This document shows, one piece after another, positions 18,848 to 27,723 of a stretch of DNA of 64,000 bases. The stretch covers positions 1,617,001 through 1,681,000 of the forward strand of contig NC_010718.1 in the NCBI RefSeq assembly GCF_000020005.1. The letters are read 5' to 3'. Under the pieces are notes generated by a model. It did not search any database and was not told the DNA's origin. It worked only from the letters and a program-made list of their open reading frames with translations. Numbering within the stretch: the stretch's first letter is position 1; every line of letters starts with the position of its first letter. Origin of the DNA: Natranaerobius thermophilus JW/NM-WN-LF (GTDB taxonomy: Bacteria > Bacillota > Natranaerobiia > Natranaerobiales > Natranaerobiaceae). Both the position numbers and the translations under genes were made by a program.

Positions 18848-18963
18848 TTAGAATCCCTTCTTTAACAAAAATTGTTTTAGAGTTGTTTAAAACAGGGTAT
18901 CAACCGTGATTTCATATTCTCCTTCGCTAGTAATACCACGGCTAACCCTAGTACTTCAATATA

Positions 18964-19584
18964 TTACTTTATCCAATATGAATGAAACCCATAATTGAAT
19001 ATTTTAGCTCTATTTGGTACTTGCAATATTGTATTACAAACATTGTAGAAATCTCCACCGCCCATAAGTGTCGTTATCCAAGTTAATATTGCGAAGCATA
19101 TGGATATGTTTAAAGGAAGTACATCATAAATTAGCAACCATATAACATATGGAATAATACCAAGAAAAAATGCAGGTGCTAAGTTAATGATAATGAATCT
19201 TGTTTTGCTAATTACTTCATCACAATAAACGAAGTATGCTCCCTCACTTGGATATTTCCATATTTCTTTAACAGCACTTTTCGGATAAAGAAGTGCGTGA
19301 ATAAATTCGTGCACATAAATTAGTAAATATGATAATAATAACATTACTGCATATGTAATCACTAAAGATAAATTTACTTCAAATTCGTTTGATATTTCTC
19401 TTATCTTTATTATGCCAATTATAACCATTGGAAGTATCAAAGGTAACATCATAATCATACCTTTTATAAAAATACCCATTACTGTATTACTTTCTTTAAA
19501 TTGATTTGACCCAGCTGGTAATTCCTTGCCCTTGATTAACTGTGCTTCATCCGTATATTTACCTTTAAGTTTTATATTAAACAC
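18964..19584 (-). CDS. DUF3267-family membrane zincin
   Basis: 206 residues, GTG start after AGGAGG. Four hydrophobic segments. The zinc site is H-E-F-I-H (His92, Glu93, His96) inside a membrane helix, with a likely third ligand Asp178 in G-G-G-D-F-Y-N. This is the layout of the DUF3267 putative zincins, relatives of site-2-type proteases. Substrate unknown. Confidence 0.8.
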   Translation of the reverse strand: MFNIKLKGKYTDEAQLIKGKELPAGSNQFKESNTVMGIFIKGMIMMLPLILPMVIIGIIKIREISNEFEVNLSLVITYAVMLLLSYLLIYVHEFIHALLYPKSAVKEIWKYPSEGAYFVYCDEVISKTRFIIINLAPAFFLGIIPYVIWLLIYDVLPLNISICFAILTWITTLMGGGDFYNVCNTILQVPNRAKIFNYGFHSYWIK

Positions 19585-19763
19585 ATAGAACCTCCTATTC
19601 TAAACTGTTTTTATATCTATAAGATAAGAACCTAATAAGTACTAAAAACCATCTAATTATACACATCCTACAAAATTATTAAAAAATATTACAATATAAT
19701 TTTATTAAAATTTAAACTGCCATTCTCTTTACATTACATAACGTATATTTATGTTAAGTTATT

Positions 19764-20453
19764 TTATTCTTCTACTATAATTTCTAACACGTCAGTTTCT
19801 AAACCTGTCCGCTCTTTGATTTCAGAATCTACTTCCATTTCTACTGTAGTTCCTTTTTCAATTTCCTCGAATGTTAACCAAAAGGAGTGCCCACTTACAC
19901 TACTCCCCTTTCCATGTCTATAATCAATGTCATTTGTTTTAACTACTAACCATCCTTCTGGAGGATTGTCTATTCTTCCTTCCATAAATTTTTCAATAAT
20001 AAAATCATCAAGTTCTGAGGGAAAATCTCGCATTCGTTCAGTAATTTTCAAAGAAAAGTCTTTCAAATCGGTTTCCACTCTTCCATCTGAAGGTATTTCT
20101 TCCCAATTTGAAGTATGTAGAGTTCCGATCGTCAGATCGTATTGGTACCTTGTTTTAGCAACCTCTTTAACTTCTTCCTCGTTTAACTTTCCTAAAGCCT
20201 TTTCTAAAAAGATTGTATAGTGGTCAACTCTTAATTCAGCAGTAGATAAATCTCTTTTCAATTCAGAATAATTTGATCTATACTCTAACTCTTCTTCTAA
20301 TTCATCTATTTCACTTTCTAAATCAGCAATTTCACTTTCTAGCTCCTTCTTTTTTTCTTCGGATACTGTGTTTTCAGTTTCCGTACAAGCTATTGCTATA
20401 AGTGAAATAAGTAATGCTACAATAAACAAACAAAAATGATATTTTTTGTTCAT
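19764..20453 (-). CDS. Coiled-coil lipoprotein, paralogue 1
   Basis: 229 residues, ATG 20453 behind GGAGGAG. Lipobox A-I-A-C. Residues about 30-65 are an acidic heptad coiled coil (E-K-K-K-E-L-E-S-E-I-A-D-L-E-S-E-I), then a helical segment and a beta-rich C-terminal domain containing G-H-S-F-W-L-T-F-E-E-I. Family not recognised. Codons from about residue 15 to 99 are nearly identical in DNA to the paralogue at 21695-22408, while the C-terminal half has diverged. Confidence 0.75.
   Translation of the reverse strand: MNKKYHFCLFIVALLISLIAIACTETENTVSEEKKKELESEIADLESEIDELEEELEYRSNYSELKRDLSTAELRVDHYTIFLEKALGKLNEEEVKEVAKTRYQYDLTIGTLHTSNWEEIPSDGRVETDLKDFSLKITERMRDFPSELDDFIIEKFMEGRIDNPPEGWLVVKTNDIDYRHGKGSSVSGHSFWLTFEEIEKGTTVEMEVDSEIKERTGLETDVLEIIVEE
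20156..20410. repeat. 255-bp near-identical tract, copy 1
   Basis: Base-by-base comparison with 22111-22365 shows one difference and no gap (a G/A difference near 20377/22332). Identity stops abruptly at both ends. It covers the signal-peptide end, coiled coil and following helix of the paired lipoprotein genes. Confidence 0.9.
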
Positions 20454-20485
20454 CTTATCACTCCTCCAAAAGACTATATAAGTAT

Positions 20486-20629
20486 TTAAGCGAAGTCAAT
20501 TCGAAAACTCGGCGTCTTTCTTTTCGCGATCTTAACTATATCTTCCGCATCGTATTCCCACTGTCCTACTCCATGAAACATTTCTCTAATTTCACCTTCT
20601 TCTAATTTTCTAAGTCTGTATGTGGTCAT
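20486..20629 (-). CDS. Small hypothetical protein (47 aa) or gene remnant
   Basis: ATG 20629 to TAA 20486. The peptide begins T-T-Y-R-L-R-K-L-E-E-G-E-I and is rich in charged and aromatic residues, with codon use richer in G/C third positions than neighbours. No clear Shine-Dalgarno is seen. It may be a remnant that arrived with the adjacent acetyltransferase gene. Function unknown. Confidence 0.4.
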   Translation of the reverse strand: MTTYRLRKLEEGEIREMFHGVGQWEYDAEDIVKIAKRKTPSFRIDFA

Positions 20630-20733
20630 CGTTGCGAGAAGACTTTATATAATCATCGTTCAACTCCCATGACATTGATTTGGATAGTTTTTTTCTGTAT
20701 AATATGTATAAATTAACAACAAGGAGAGTAGAA

Positions 20734-21252
20734 ATGAGTGAAATAACAATTAGAGACTTGGAATCAAAAGACTTGCACCGTGTTCTTGAATTGAATGAAG
20801 AGTCGGTGCACTTTTTATCTCCACTGGATATGGATCAGCTTCAGGCATTGATTTATGAGGCGGATATCGCAAAAGTAGCTGAAGTGAGTGGAAGTGTTGA
20901 AGCGTTTGTTTTGGCGTTTCGTGAGAACAGACGTTACGACAGTGTGAATTATCAATGGTTTGCTGGAAAATATGATGCGTTCCTCTATATTGATCGCGTG
21001 GTGGTGTCGGTGGCGATGCATGGTAATGGCATTGGAAAAGCACTTTATAAATCTATTTTGAATTCTACGCGTGTCATGGAGGTTCCTGTAGTTGCCGCAG
21101 AAATTGACATTGAGCCTGAAAACCCTGTTTCACTGCAGTTTCATAAACGCTTCGGTTTTGAAGAAGTGGGTAAACAATCGGTAGCTAATGGTAAAAAAGT
21201 AGTCTCTTTACAAGTGGTCACTCTAAATAATAAGAAACTTCAAGAAAAATAA
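20734..21252 (+). CDS. GNAT acetyltransferase, COG3818-like, probably acquired
   Basis: 172 residues from ATG 20734 with GGAGAG upstream. Begins I-T-I-R-D-L-E-S-K-D-L; the acetyl-CoA loop is V-A-M-H-G-N-G-I-G-K-A-L-Y, with F-H-K-R-F-G-F-E-E-V-G near the end. The gene looks more GC-rich than its surroundings. It is the only forward gene between the two lipoprotein paralogues and is followed by IS-end fragments. Lateral arrival into an existing duplication is inferred. Confidence 0.85.
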   Translation: MSEITIRDLESKDLHRVLELNEESVHFLSPLDMDQLQALIYEADIAKVAEVSGSVEAFVLAFRENRRYDSVNYQWFAGKYDAFLYIDRVVVSVAMHGNGIGKALYKSILNSTRVMEVPVVAAEIDIEPENPVSLQFHKRFGFEEVGKQSVANGKKVVSLQVVTLNNKKLQEK

Positions 21253-21395
21253 ATTCGTTAATACCTCGATACGCTCGGTCATTAGATACTCGTTGGGGCC
21301 TATTCTATAATCACCACCATTGCTACCGCCCTCATATGTAACTTGAATAATTAATCACCAAACTTGTCTTGTAAGCGTCAGCGTCCCGGCTATAG

Positions 21396-21450
21396 ACCAT
21401 GATGTGTCTAAGAATTTATACTTACACAAAAACAATTTATACTAACACCA
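21396..21450. mobile_element. Solo IS3-type end fragments
   Basis: ACCATGATGTGTCTAAGAAT and the bases after it match the right end of the IS at 51373-52634 with about two mismatches. A second partial copy (AATTTATACTAACACCA) follows at 21434-21450. No transposase is present; this is a scar of an earlier insertion. The rest of 21253-21395 is relatively GC-rich with no convincing gene. Confidence 0.65.
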
Positions 21451-21480
21451 AAAGTTTAACTAAAGTAGTATTTTAATAAT

Positions 21481-21514
21481 AATACATACCTTTCCTTTCG
21501 AAAAGGTATGTATT
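21481..21514. terminator. Strong inverted repeat downstream of the GNAT gene
   Basis: AATACATACCTTT pairs with AAAAGGTATGTATT around CCTTTCG. It could act as a bidirectional terminator, although the T-tract is weak. Confidence 0.5.
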
Positions 21515-21635
21515 AATTTATTTTCATATACCCGAATCGAGAACTGATATAGATACCGTCATTCAGGGGTTGTACCAGGTAATAATAGTGGTAATGGTAA
21601 GGTGAATTATCTAAGGTTTCACATAAACCCCGATT
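21513..21635 (-). pseudogene. Tail of a lost PQQ-propeller paralogue
   Basis: The reverse strand encodes C-E-T-L-D-N-S-P-Y-H-Y-H-Y-Y-Y-L, then V-Q-P-L-N-D-G-I-Y-I and R-F-G-Y-M-K-I-N, then TAA. This is collinear with the last 35-40 residues of the propeller gene at 4182-6434. Upstream sequence is unrelated. A second copy of that gene was once here and has been deleted except for its 3' end. Confidence 0.85.
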
Positions 21636-21694
21636 ATTAAAACAATATCATGATTTTTTAAGACACATAAATTATGATATTGTGTCAAGTTATT

Positions 21695-22408
21695 TTATTC
21701 TTCTACTACAATTTCTAACACGTCAGTTTCTAAACCTGTTAGCTCCTTGATTTGCGAATCTACCTCTATTTCTAATGTTGTGCCTCTTTCTATCTCCTCA
21801 AATGTTAACCAAAAAGAGTGCCCTCCAGCTCCTTCTAGACGTTCCCCTATTCCATGTCTATAGTCAACTCCTTCTGTTTTAACTATTAACCATTCTTGTT
21901 CTTCGGGATAATTTTCACCATACTTTAATTTGTTTTCTTCAGCTTTCTCTAAAAAAGAATCACCAAGATCTGGAATAGCCCGCTGCTTTTCACTAATTTC
22001 TACAGAAAATTTTTCTAAATCAGTTTTTACTCTTCCATCTAATGGTATTTCTTCTCTATTCTTAGTAGTTCCAGTTGGTCTAATTGTCAGATCATGTTGA
22101 TACCCTTGTTTAGCAACCTCTTTAACTTCTTCCTCGTTTAACTTTCCTAAAGCCTTTTCTAAAAAGATTGTATAGTGGTCAACTCTTAATTCAGCAGTAG
22201 ATAAATCTCTTTTCAATTCAGAATAATTTGATCTATACTCTAACTCTTCTTCTAATTCATCTATTTCACTTTCTAAATCAGCAATTTCACTTTCTAGCTC
22301 CTTCTTTTTTTCTTCGGATACTGTGTTTTCAATTTCCGTACAAGCTATTGCTATAAGTGAAATAACTACAATAAAAATCAATAAAGAAACAAAATTTTTT
22401 TTGTTCAA
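21695..22408 (-). CDS. Coiled-coil lipoprotein, paralogue 2
   Basis: 237 residues from TTG 22408, aligned with the ATG of paralogue 1; a TTG at 22417 is too close to the GGGGAGG. Lipobox A-I-A-C. The same acidic coiled coil and the same middle region as 19764-20453, then a divergent C-terminal domain that keeps G-H-S-F-W-L-T-F-E-E-I and G-L-E-T-D-V-L-E-I. It is probably a surface lipoprotein. The sharp change from near-identity to divergence suggests gene conversion of the N-terminal half. Confidence 0.75.
   Translation of the reverse strand: MNKKNFVSLLIFIVVISLIAIACTEIENTVSEEKKKELESEIADLESEIDELEEELEYRSNYSELKRDLSTAELRVDHYTIFLEKALGKLNEEEVKEVAKQGYQHDLTIRPTGTTKNREEIPLDGRVKTDLEKFSVEISEKQRAIPDLGDSFLEKAEENKLKYGENYPEEQEWLIVKTEGVDYRHGIGERLEGAGGHSFWLTFEEIERGTTLEIEVDSQIKELTGLETDVLEIVVEE
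22111..22365. repeat. 255-bp near-identical tract, copy 2
   Basis: Partner of 20156-20410 in the same orientation; 254 of 255 positions agree by eye. Confidence 0.9.
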
Positions 22409-22511
22409 TCTTATCAATCCTCCCCTAAATTATATAATTAGAGCGATAGCAATAAACTACACTTGCTTTAAGACACATAAATTAGAAAAAATTCACTATT
22501 CCAAATAGTTA

Positions 22512-24008
22512 TTAATCGTTTTCCTGTAACGGTGAATAAAATGAATAATCTATGTTAACATTTCTTTCTTTCATTTCGTTTATAATTTCTTCTGTTTTAT
22601 CATCATCTTCAAGTTCTTCAGCGAGTTTACTTTTTAAAGATAGCTTTTCAAGGTTTTCCAATTCTAATAGAGGAGATATATCTTTAATTGTATAATCCAG
22701 CTCAGGAGGATAAGAAAGTTTAAGCCACAAATCAAGGTTAAGAACTTTTAATTTTGAAAGACCTTTTAATGGTGTAATATCTTGCACATGAGTACCTCCT
22801 AAGTCTAGCTCTTCTAGCTCTTCTAAAGAAGAAAGGGGTGATATATCACTTATTGGATTAGAGTTTGCAGAAAGTACTCTTAGATTTTCGAGGTTTTTCA
22901 AAGGGAATAAATCACTAATGTTACTGTTAGATATTTGAAGAACCTCTAAATCATCAAGTTCTGATAGTGCACTCACATCTGTTACTTCGGTTCCTCCAAG
23001 GTTAAGTTCTTCTAAATTATCAAGTTCTGCTAATGCATTGATATTTTCTATAGGGTTAATACCTAGAGTAAGTTCTTCTAAATCTCTTAAATTTCTTAAC
23101 GGTTTGATGTTTTTTATGTCATTTTTAACTAAAGAGAGTTTTTGTAAATCTTCTAAGTTTAAAAATCCTAAATCCTCAATTTTATAGCTGTGGATCTCCA
23201 ACTCTTTTAAACTTTTTAATTCTGAAATAGGAGCGAAGTTTTCAATACTGTCATAAAGTTGACCTCCTGGTCCCGATTCTGAAGTTATACTGAGTTTTAC
23301 TATATTATCTAATTCAGCTAGAGAAGAAATATCCTCCACTTCACCTGATATATTCACACTTAATTTTGTATCGTCTTTTAATTCAACAAGTGGATAAAGT
23401 TCTTCTGGTTTACTAGTATGAACTCTCAATTTATCAATATCTTCAAAAACTGACAGATCATCTGGTAATTGTTCAAGTGATATTCTCAATTCCAAATCAT
23501 TAATAGATTCCAAAGTTGCTACATCAGTAACTTCGTTACCTCTTATATCAAGATCTTCTAAATTTTTTGCATGTTGGAGCCCCTCTAAACTGGAAATATT
23601 TTCGCCTCTAGCTCTAAGGTTTTTCAAATCCTTTAAATCTTCTTTTGTAAGCTTTCCTTCTATTTCTAGTTCATTACGGATCGCCTCTTTCAAATTATCA
23701 TCTGGTATTATGATTTCACGGAAATTTGCAACAACCTCTGTATTTTCCTCTATTTCAAACTCAATATATTTTTTATCTATTTCTTCCCCATTCTTTTCCC
23801 ATTTTACAATCTCATAACCTTTCTCTGGTTCAGCTTCTATTGTAACGTCTTCCCCCTCTTCATAAATGCCTTCTCCTTCAATTTTTCCAACATCTTCAGG
23901 ATCAGCTTGTACCTCAACTTCGTATTCTGGAGTGCAACCTGTCGTAAAAGCGATTAAAACTGTTAAACTTGCTACTATTAATAAGTATGCTAATTTTGTT
24001 AGTGACAA
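22512..24008 (-). CDS. Internalin-like LRR lipoprotein with B-repeat module
   Basis: 498 residues, TTG 24008 after GAGGTGG. Lipobox F-T-T-G-C. Residues about 30-95 are the divergent InlB-type B-repeat (G-E-G-I-Y-E-E-G-E-D-V-T-I-E-A-E-P). Then come leucine-rich repeats of 21-23 residues of the SDS22/internalin type (L-E-E-L-N-L-G-G-T-E-V-T-D-V-S-A-L). The order B-repeat then LRR is the reverse of classic internalins. No LPXTG anchor is needed because of the lipid anchor. A ligand-binding surface role is inferred. Confidence 0.85.
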   Translation of the reverse strand: MSLTKLAYLLIVASLTVLIAFTTGCTPEYEVEVQADPEDVGKIEGEGIYEEGEDVTIEAEPEKGYEIVKWEKNGEEIDKKYIEFEIEENTEVVANFREIIIPDDNLKEAIRNELEIEGKLTKEDLKDLKNLRARGENISSLEGLQHAKNLEDLDIRGNEVTDVATLESINDLELRISLEQLPDDLSVFEDIDKLRVHTSKPEELYPLVELKDDTKLSVNISGEVEDISSLAELDNIVKLSITSESGPGGQLYDSIENFAPISELKSLKELEIHSYKIEDLGFLNLEDLQKLSLVKNDIKNIKPLRNLRDLEELTLGINPIENINALAELDNLEELNLGGTEVTDVSALSELDDLEVLQISNSNISDLFPLKNLENLRVLSANSNPISDISPLSSLEELEELDLGGTHVQDITPLKGLSKLKVLNLDLWLKLSYPPELDYTIKDISPLLELENLEKLSLKSKLAEELEDDDKTEEIINEMKERNVNIDYSFYSPLQEND

Positions 24009-24179
24009 ACTACCACCTCACATTTCTTCAAAATAATTAATGCACATAAAATATCTTAAGTTCATTATCTTCTAATATTACAATACATGGTAATATCTTG
24101 CATCATTATTATTTCTAGATGCTCATCAGTCAGGGCAATCCCAGCACATACATATATTAAATAACTGGAACAAGTACAA

Positions 24180-25043
24180 CTAATCAGAATACCAACTAGT
24201 TATATAATGAAAATTTTCTGTTCCTTCAATTTTAGGTCTTGTACCATCAATCATCCATTTCCCTGACAAACCTTCTTGTACTGCAGCTAACTCAAAGTGA
24301 CACATAGCTATTCCTAAATCTATCTTTTGTATGTCGTATCCACTGACTTTATTTATTAATTTGGAGTATTCCAAGAAAAAGTGCCAGTACTTATCTTCTT
24401 TGATTATCCTCCAAGGTTGTTTATTTTGAGCCGAGGGTGCTAGTCTAACCATTTCTAAAGGAGCAGCAAAAGAGCCGGCTTCTTTTTCGGTTATAGGAGT
24501 ATCAAGGGATTTATTAAAGAATAACTTATTCCAAGGTTTTCGTTTTTTAGATCCTGCGGCAGCTTTTATCATCTTATCAGCAATGCTTTTCTTTTCATGG
24601 GGATAACCAACGGGAGTTATGATTGGTAGAATTTCTTGTTCAGTTATCATAGTTGCCTTATCTAACCCTTTCAAATTAAAAGTCCCACCTAACCAGCAGG
24701 TTCCTAGGCCAAGATAAGTGGCATACAAAATTAATTTTTCAAGGGTATACCCTACTTTCTCTAAATTATGATTTAAGTTCTTTTCAACTAATACTGCTAT
24801 AAAATTTTTGGCACCTTTAATAAGCCCATATGTACCAATTTTCCCACCTGTTTCTTTAACAAAAGTAGCATCATTTATAAAAACAAATCGCACAGAGGAA
24901 GAAAAAGGGTCGTGCAAATTATCTGAATAAATTTTTAGCTTATTTTCTAACTCCTCTGATATAGCAGCTGGCTTATAAGTTCTTACAGAAGTGCGTTTTT
25001 TAATTAAATCGTTGATTGGGATTTGATAAAGAATATCATTCAA
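24180..25043 (-). CDS. Nitroreductase family protein (TM1586 type)
   Basis: 287 residues, TTG start behind GGAGGG. N-terminal I-K-K-R-T-S-V-R-T-Y matches the FMN-binding R-R-S-x-R motif of nitroreductases. The middle has G-L-G-T-C-W-L-G-G, and the second half repeats the fold with L-A-P-S-A-Q-N-K-Q-P-W-R. This tandem half-domain layout is that of the TM1586-type nitroreductases, in which one chain forms the pseudo-dimer. An NAD(P)H-dependent, FMN-containing reductase in the cytoplasm is likely; substrate unknown. Confidence 0.85.
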   Translation of the reverse strand: MNDILYQIPINDLIKKRTSVRTYKPAAISEELENKLKIYSDNLHDPFSSSVRFVFINDATFVKETGGKIGTYGLIKGAKNFIAVLVEKNLNHNLEKVGYTLEKLILYATYLGLGTCWLGGTFNLKGLDKATMITEQEILPIITPVGYPHEKKSIADKMIKAAAGSKKRKPWNKLFFNKSLDTPITEKEAGSFAAPLEMVRLAPSAQNKQPWRIIKEDKYWHFFLEYSKLINKVSGYDIQKIDLGIAMCHFELAAVQEGLSGKWMIDGTRPKIEGTENFHYITSWYSD

Positions 25044-25279
25044 ATTATACCCTCCTAATAATGAGTTTCAGTCCAAATTAATTATCAGGTAATTATTATT
25101 AATTAATTTTATCATTTTTTTACCATTTCCATCCAGTTGGTTACAACACTTCAAAGCCTCCAAAAAATCGATTGTTAAATAATTTTTATTTAATTATTCA
25201 CCGATTTCTTGATGATATGCTTAAGTTAATGTTTCAATAAAAGATTCAATCTGCTGCTAGTATATAGTCACTAAAATTT

Positions 25280-25328
25280 GGATATCATACCTTTCGAGAA
25301 TCTTTAGTTATTAAAAGTATGATATACC
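25280..25328 (+). promoter_or_regulatory. Inverted repeat in the leader of the Mrr-like gene
   Basis: GGATATCATACCTTT and AAAAGTATGATATACC form a near-perfect pair around a ~17-nt loop, ending 14 nt before the gene. It could be a leader hairpin or operator. The rest of 25044-25279 is AT-rich with no gene seen. Confidence 0.4.
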
Positions 25329-25341
25329 CAGCGGAAAGGGA

Positions 25342-25932
25342 GTGAATGAATTGCAAAGTCTAGATTATTTGTTGGTGCTAGGAATAGTTGTTTGCATATT
25401 AGGATTTTATAATGCTTATGTATATTATACTTCGTCTAAATCACTTAAGGAACAGCTAATAAACTATAATATGACTAATCGAGCATTGAAAAAGACATTA
25501 TTAAAAGGTCTTATATATCGGTTTAATACGGAAGAAGGTGAAGAAAGCCCGTTAGATTTTGAAAAATTTGTTTCAGATTTATTTCAAAACTATTATGGTG
25601 GGAATGCCATCGTTACTGAAGAATCAGGAGATGGCGGAATCGATATAGAACATTATAAAGGAGAAAACTTGTATCTAGGACAGGTTAAATGTTATCAAGC
25701 TGAAAATAAGGTAGATTTTAACCCCATAGCTATTATACATTCTCAAATGATTAAGAAAAAGGCAAAAGGCGGTTTTATTGTCACAACTTCCGAATTTAGC
25801 GAAAATGCTAAAAGGTATGCGTCTAACTTGAATATTGATTTAATCGAAGGCGATGATTTGGTAAACATTTGGTTAAAGTCTATGGAAGAATCAAAGGAAC
25901 AAGCCGTTGACACTATTCCTTTGGAAACTTAA
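25342..25932 (+). CDS. Membrane-anchored Mrr-like restriction endonuclease
   Basis: 196 residues. GTG 25342 is taken, but TTG 25351 fits the AGGGAG spacing better. One transmembrane helix (L-V-L-G-I-V-V-C-I-L-G-F-Y) precedes a PD-(D/E)xK nuclease domain of the Mrr_cat type. It has F-E-K-F-V, then G-D-G-G-I-D (metal-binding Asp) and G-Q-V-K-C-Y (the Q-x-K catalytic motif). Anchored Mrr-like proteins are often defence or DNA-turnover nucleases; no methylase or partner is nearby. A strong terminator follows. Confidence 0.8.
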   Translation: MNELQSLDYLLVLGIVVCILGFYNAYVYYTSSKSLKEQLINYNMTNRALKKTLLKGLIYRFNTEEGEESPLDFEKFVSDLFQNYYGGNAIVTEESGDGGIDIEHYKGENLYLGQVKCYQAENKVDFNPIAIIHSQMIKKKAKGGFIVTTSEFSENAKRYASNLNIDLIEGDDLVNIWLKSMEESKEQAVDTIPLET

Positions 25933-25957
25933 ATGGTTATTTATTAAAAATATAAAT

Positions 25958-26012
25958 GGAGCTCACTCCTTTCAAAAATTTTAGTTGACTCAGGGGTGAG
26001 CTCCTTCTTTTT
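25958..26012 (+). terminator. Terminator of the Mrr-like gene
   Basis: GGAGCTCAC pairs with GTGAGCTCC (25958-25966 with 25996-26004), with further pairing of TCCTT and AGGGG, followed by TTCTTTTT. Confidence 0.85.
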
Positions 26013-26177
26013 GAGAATAACGGCATTAAATCAGATTTTTTTATAACTCTTTTCCCCAAATTCGATCAAGTTTACAAAAATTATATAATTTGTTGATTTT
26101 GAAAAAATAAAAGTGAAGAAAACAAAACTATCTTGCTTAATAGCAATAAGTTGACTTCATAATGGAGAGTGGTTTTT

Positions 26178-27596
26178 ATGGAAGCTGATATGGTAGGATT
26201 GAGTTTTATTATATTAGGGATATTTTTATTTATTGGAAAATGGCTTCGTGTTTTAATTCCTCTTTTTCAACGATTATTTTTACCTTCTTCACTGATTGCA
26301 GGTTTATTAGCTCTAATAGTAGGACCAGAAGTTTTAGGACAGATATTTGATTTATTTACTTCTGAAGACTTTGTTTTACAACAAGGATTTATCCCTGAAG
26401 AGGTTTTATTAGCCTGGGAAGAACTTCCAGGGTTATTTATAAATATAGTCTTCGCTTCTTTATTCATTGGAAAGGATTTGCCTTCAATTCGCAAGATGTG
26501 GGATATAGGAGGAGCCCAAGTAGTTATGGGGCAATTATTATCTTGGGGACAATATGTTATTGGACTGGTCTTAGTTATTTTCATTTTGACTCCTATTTTT
26601 GATGTTAATCCATTAGTTGCAGGACTTATAGAAATAAGCTTTGTGGGAGGTCATGGTACAGCAGCTGGACTGGCCGGTACTTTTAATGAATTAGGACTTG
26701 AGGAAGGTACTGATTTGGCCTTAGGATTAGCAACAGTAGGAGTTTTAAGTGGTGTTATAATAGGTATTATATTTATTAACTGGGGAGCAAGAACTGGTAA
26801 AGCTCAGGAAATAAGTGAAAATCAAGGTATTAAAATGGAAGAAGAAACAGGAATTATTGAATTTGATGATAGAGAACCTGCCGCTCAGCTCACAACTAAA
26901 CCTGAGTCGGTAGAAGCTCTTTCTATACATTTTGCTTATATAGGTATTGCCATTGGAGTGGGAGCTATTTTATTGGAAGGGCTTGTTCAGTTAGAACAAT
27001 TCACCTGGGGAGCATGGACTGATATAGAACTTATGGTACATGTTCCTCTGTTTCCATTAGCTATGGTTGGAAGTATAATTGTCCAAATATTATCTAATTT
27101 ATTTGATAAGTATAATATCATAGACAGAGGTATGATAAATCGTATAAGCGGATTTTCTCTAGATATTTTAATAGTAAGCGCTTTAGGTACTGTATCAATT
27201 ACCGCCATAGGCGATAATTTTGTTCCCTTCATAATTCTAGGAGCAGCTGGACTAATTTGGAATGTTCTGGCCTTTCTTTATTTGGCCCCTAAAATGATTC
27301 CTACAAACTGGTTTGAAAGAGGGATTGGTGACTTTGGTCAGGCCACTGGTATTTCTGCTACTGGATTATTATTAATCAGGATAGCTGATCCTCAGTCAAA
27401 TACCACTTCATTAGAAGGATTCGGTTATAAACAAATATTATTTGAACCCCTAGTAGGGGGTGGTTTATTTACAGCAGCATCTACACCACTCATAGCCCAG
27501 TTAGGACCAGTTACAGTTCTAATCATAGCCGGAATTGTAACTATAGCATGGTTGCTTATAGGTATATTTTATTTTGGAAGAAAAAATAAAGGATGA
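26178..27596 (+). CDS. gltS: Sodium:glutamate symporter (GltS family)
   Basis: 472 residues from ATG 26178 (GGAG 10 nt upstream). About 11 membrane segments. Duplicated family signatures are G-G-H-G-T-A-A-G-L-A-G-T-F in the first half and the G-D-F-G-Q-A-T-G-I-S-A-T-G region in the second, as in GltS. It should import glutamate with Na+ at the cytoplasmic membrane, useful for osmolyte balance in salty settings. Single gene, no visible regulator. Confidence 0.88.
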   Translation: MEADMVGLSFIILGIFLFIGKWLRVLIPLFQRLFLPSSLIAGLLALIVGPEVLGQIFDLFTSEDFVLQQGFIPEEVLLAWEELPGLFINIVFASLFIGKDLPSIRKMWDIGGAQVVMGQLLSWGQYVIGLVLVIFILTPIFDVNPLVAGLIEISFVGGHGTAAGLAGTFNELGLEEGTDLALGLATVGVLSGVIIGIIFINWGARTGKAQEISENQGIKMEEETGIIEFDDREPAAQLTTKPESVEALSIHFAYIGIAIGVGAILLEGLVQLEQFTWGAWTDIELMVHVPLFPLAMVGSIIVQILSNLFDKYNIIDRGMINRISGFSLDILIVSALGTVSITAIGDNFVPFIILGAAGLIWNVLAFLYLAPKMIPTNWFERGIGDFGQATGISATGLLLIRIADPQSNTTSLEGFGYKQILFEPLVGGGLFTAASTPLIAQLGPVTVLIIAGIVTIAWLLIGIFYFGRKNKG

Positions 27597-27723
27597 TTTC
27601 GCAATTTTTGATAATTCAGGTCATTATATACAAACCCTCCTATGCGAAGTCCTATGGATGATGACTCAGATATCATCTACATAATCTACATAGTTTCCCC
27701 TTAACAATAATTAACACCTCACT

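Noticed and set aside
21253-21395. Reverse frame with G-G-S-N-G-G-D-Y-R-I-G-P-N-E
   Set aside because: Short, no start or SD, no recognisable homology; probably debris from the insertion event.
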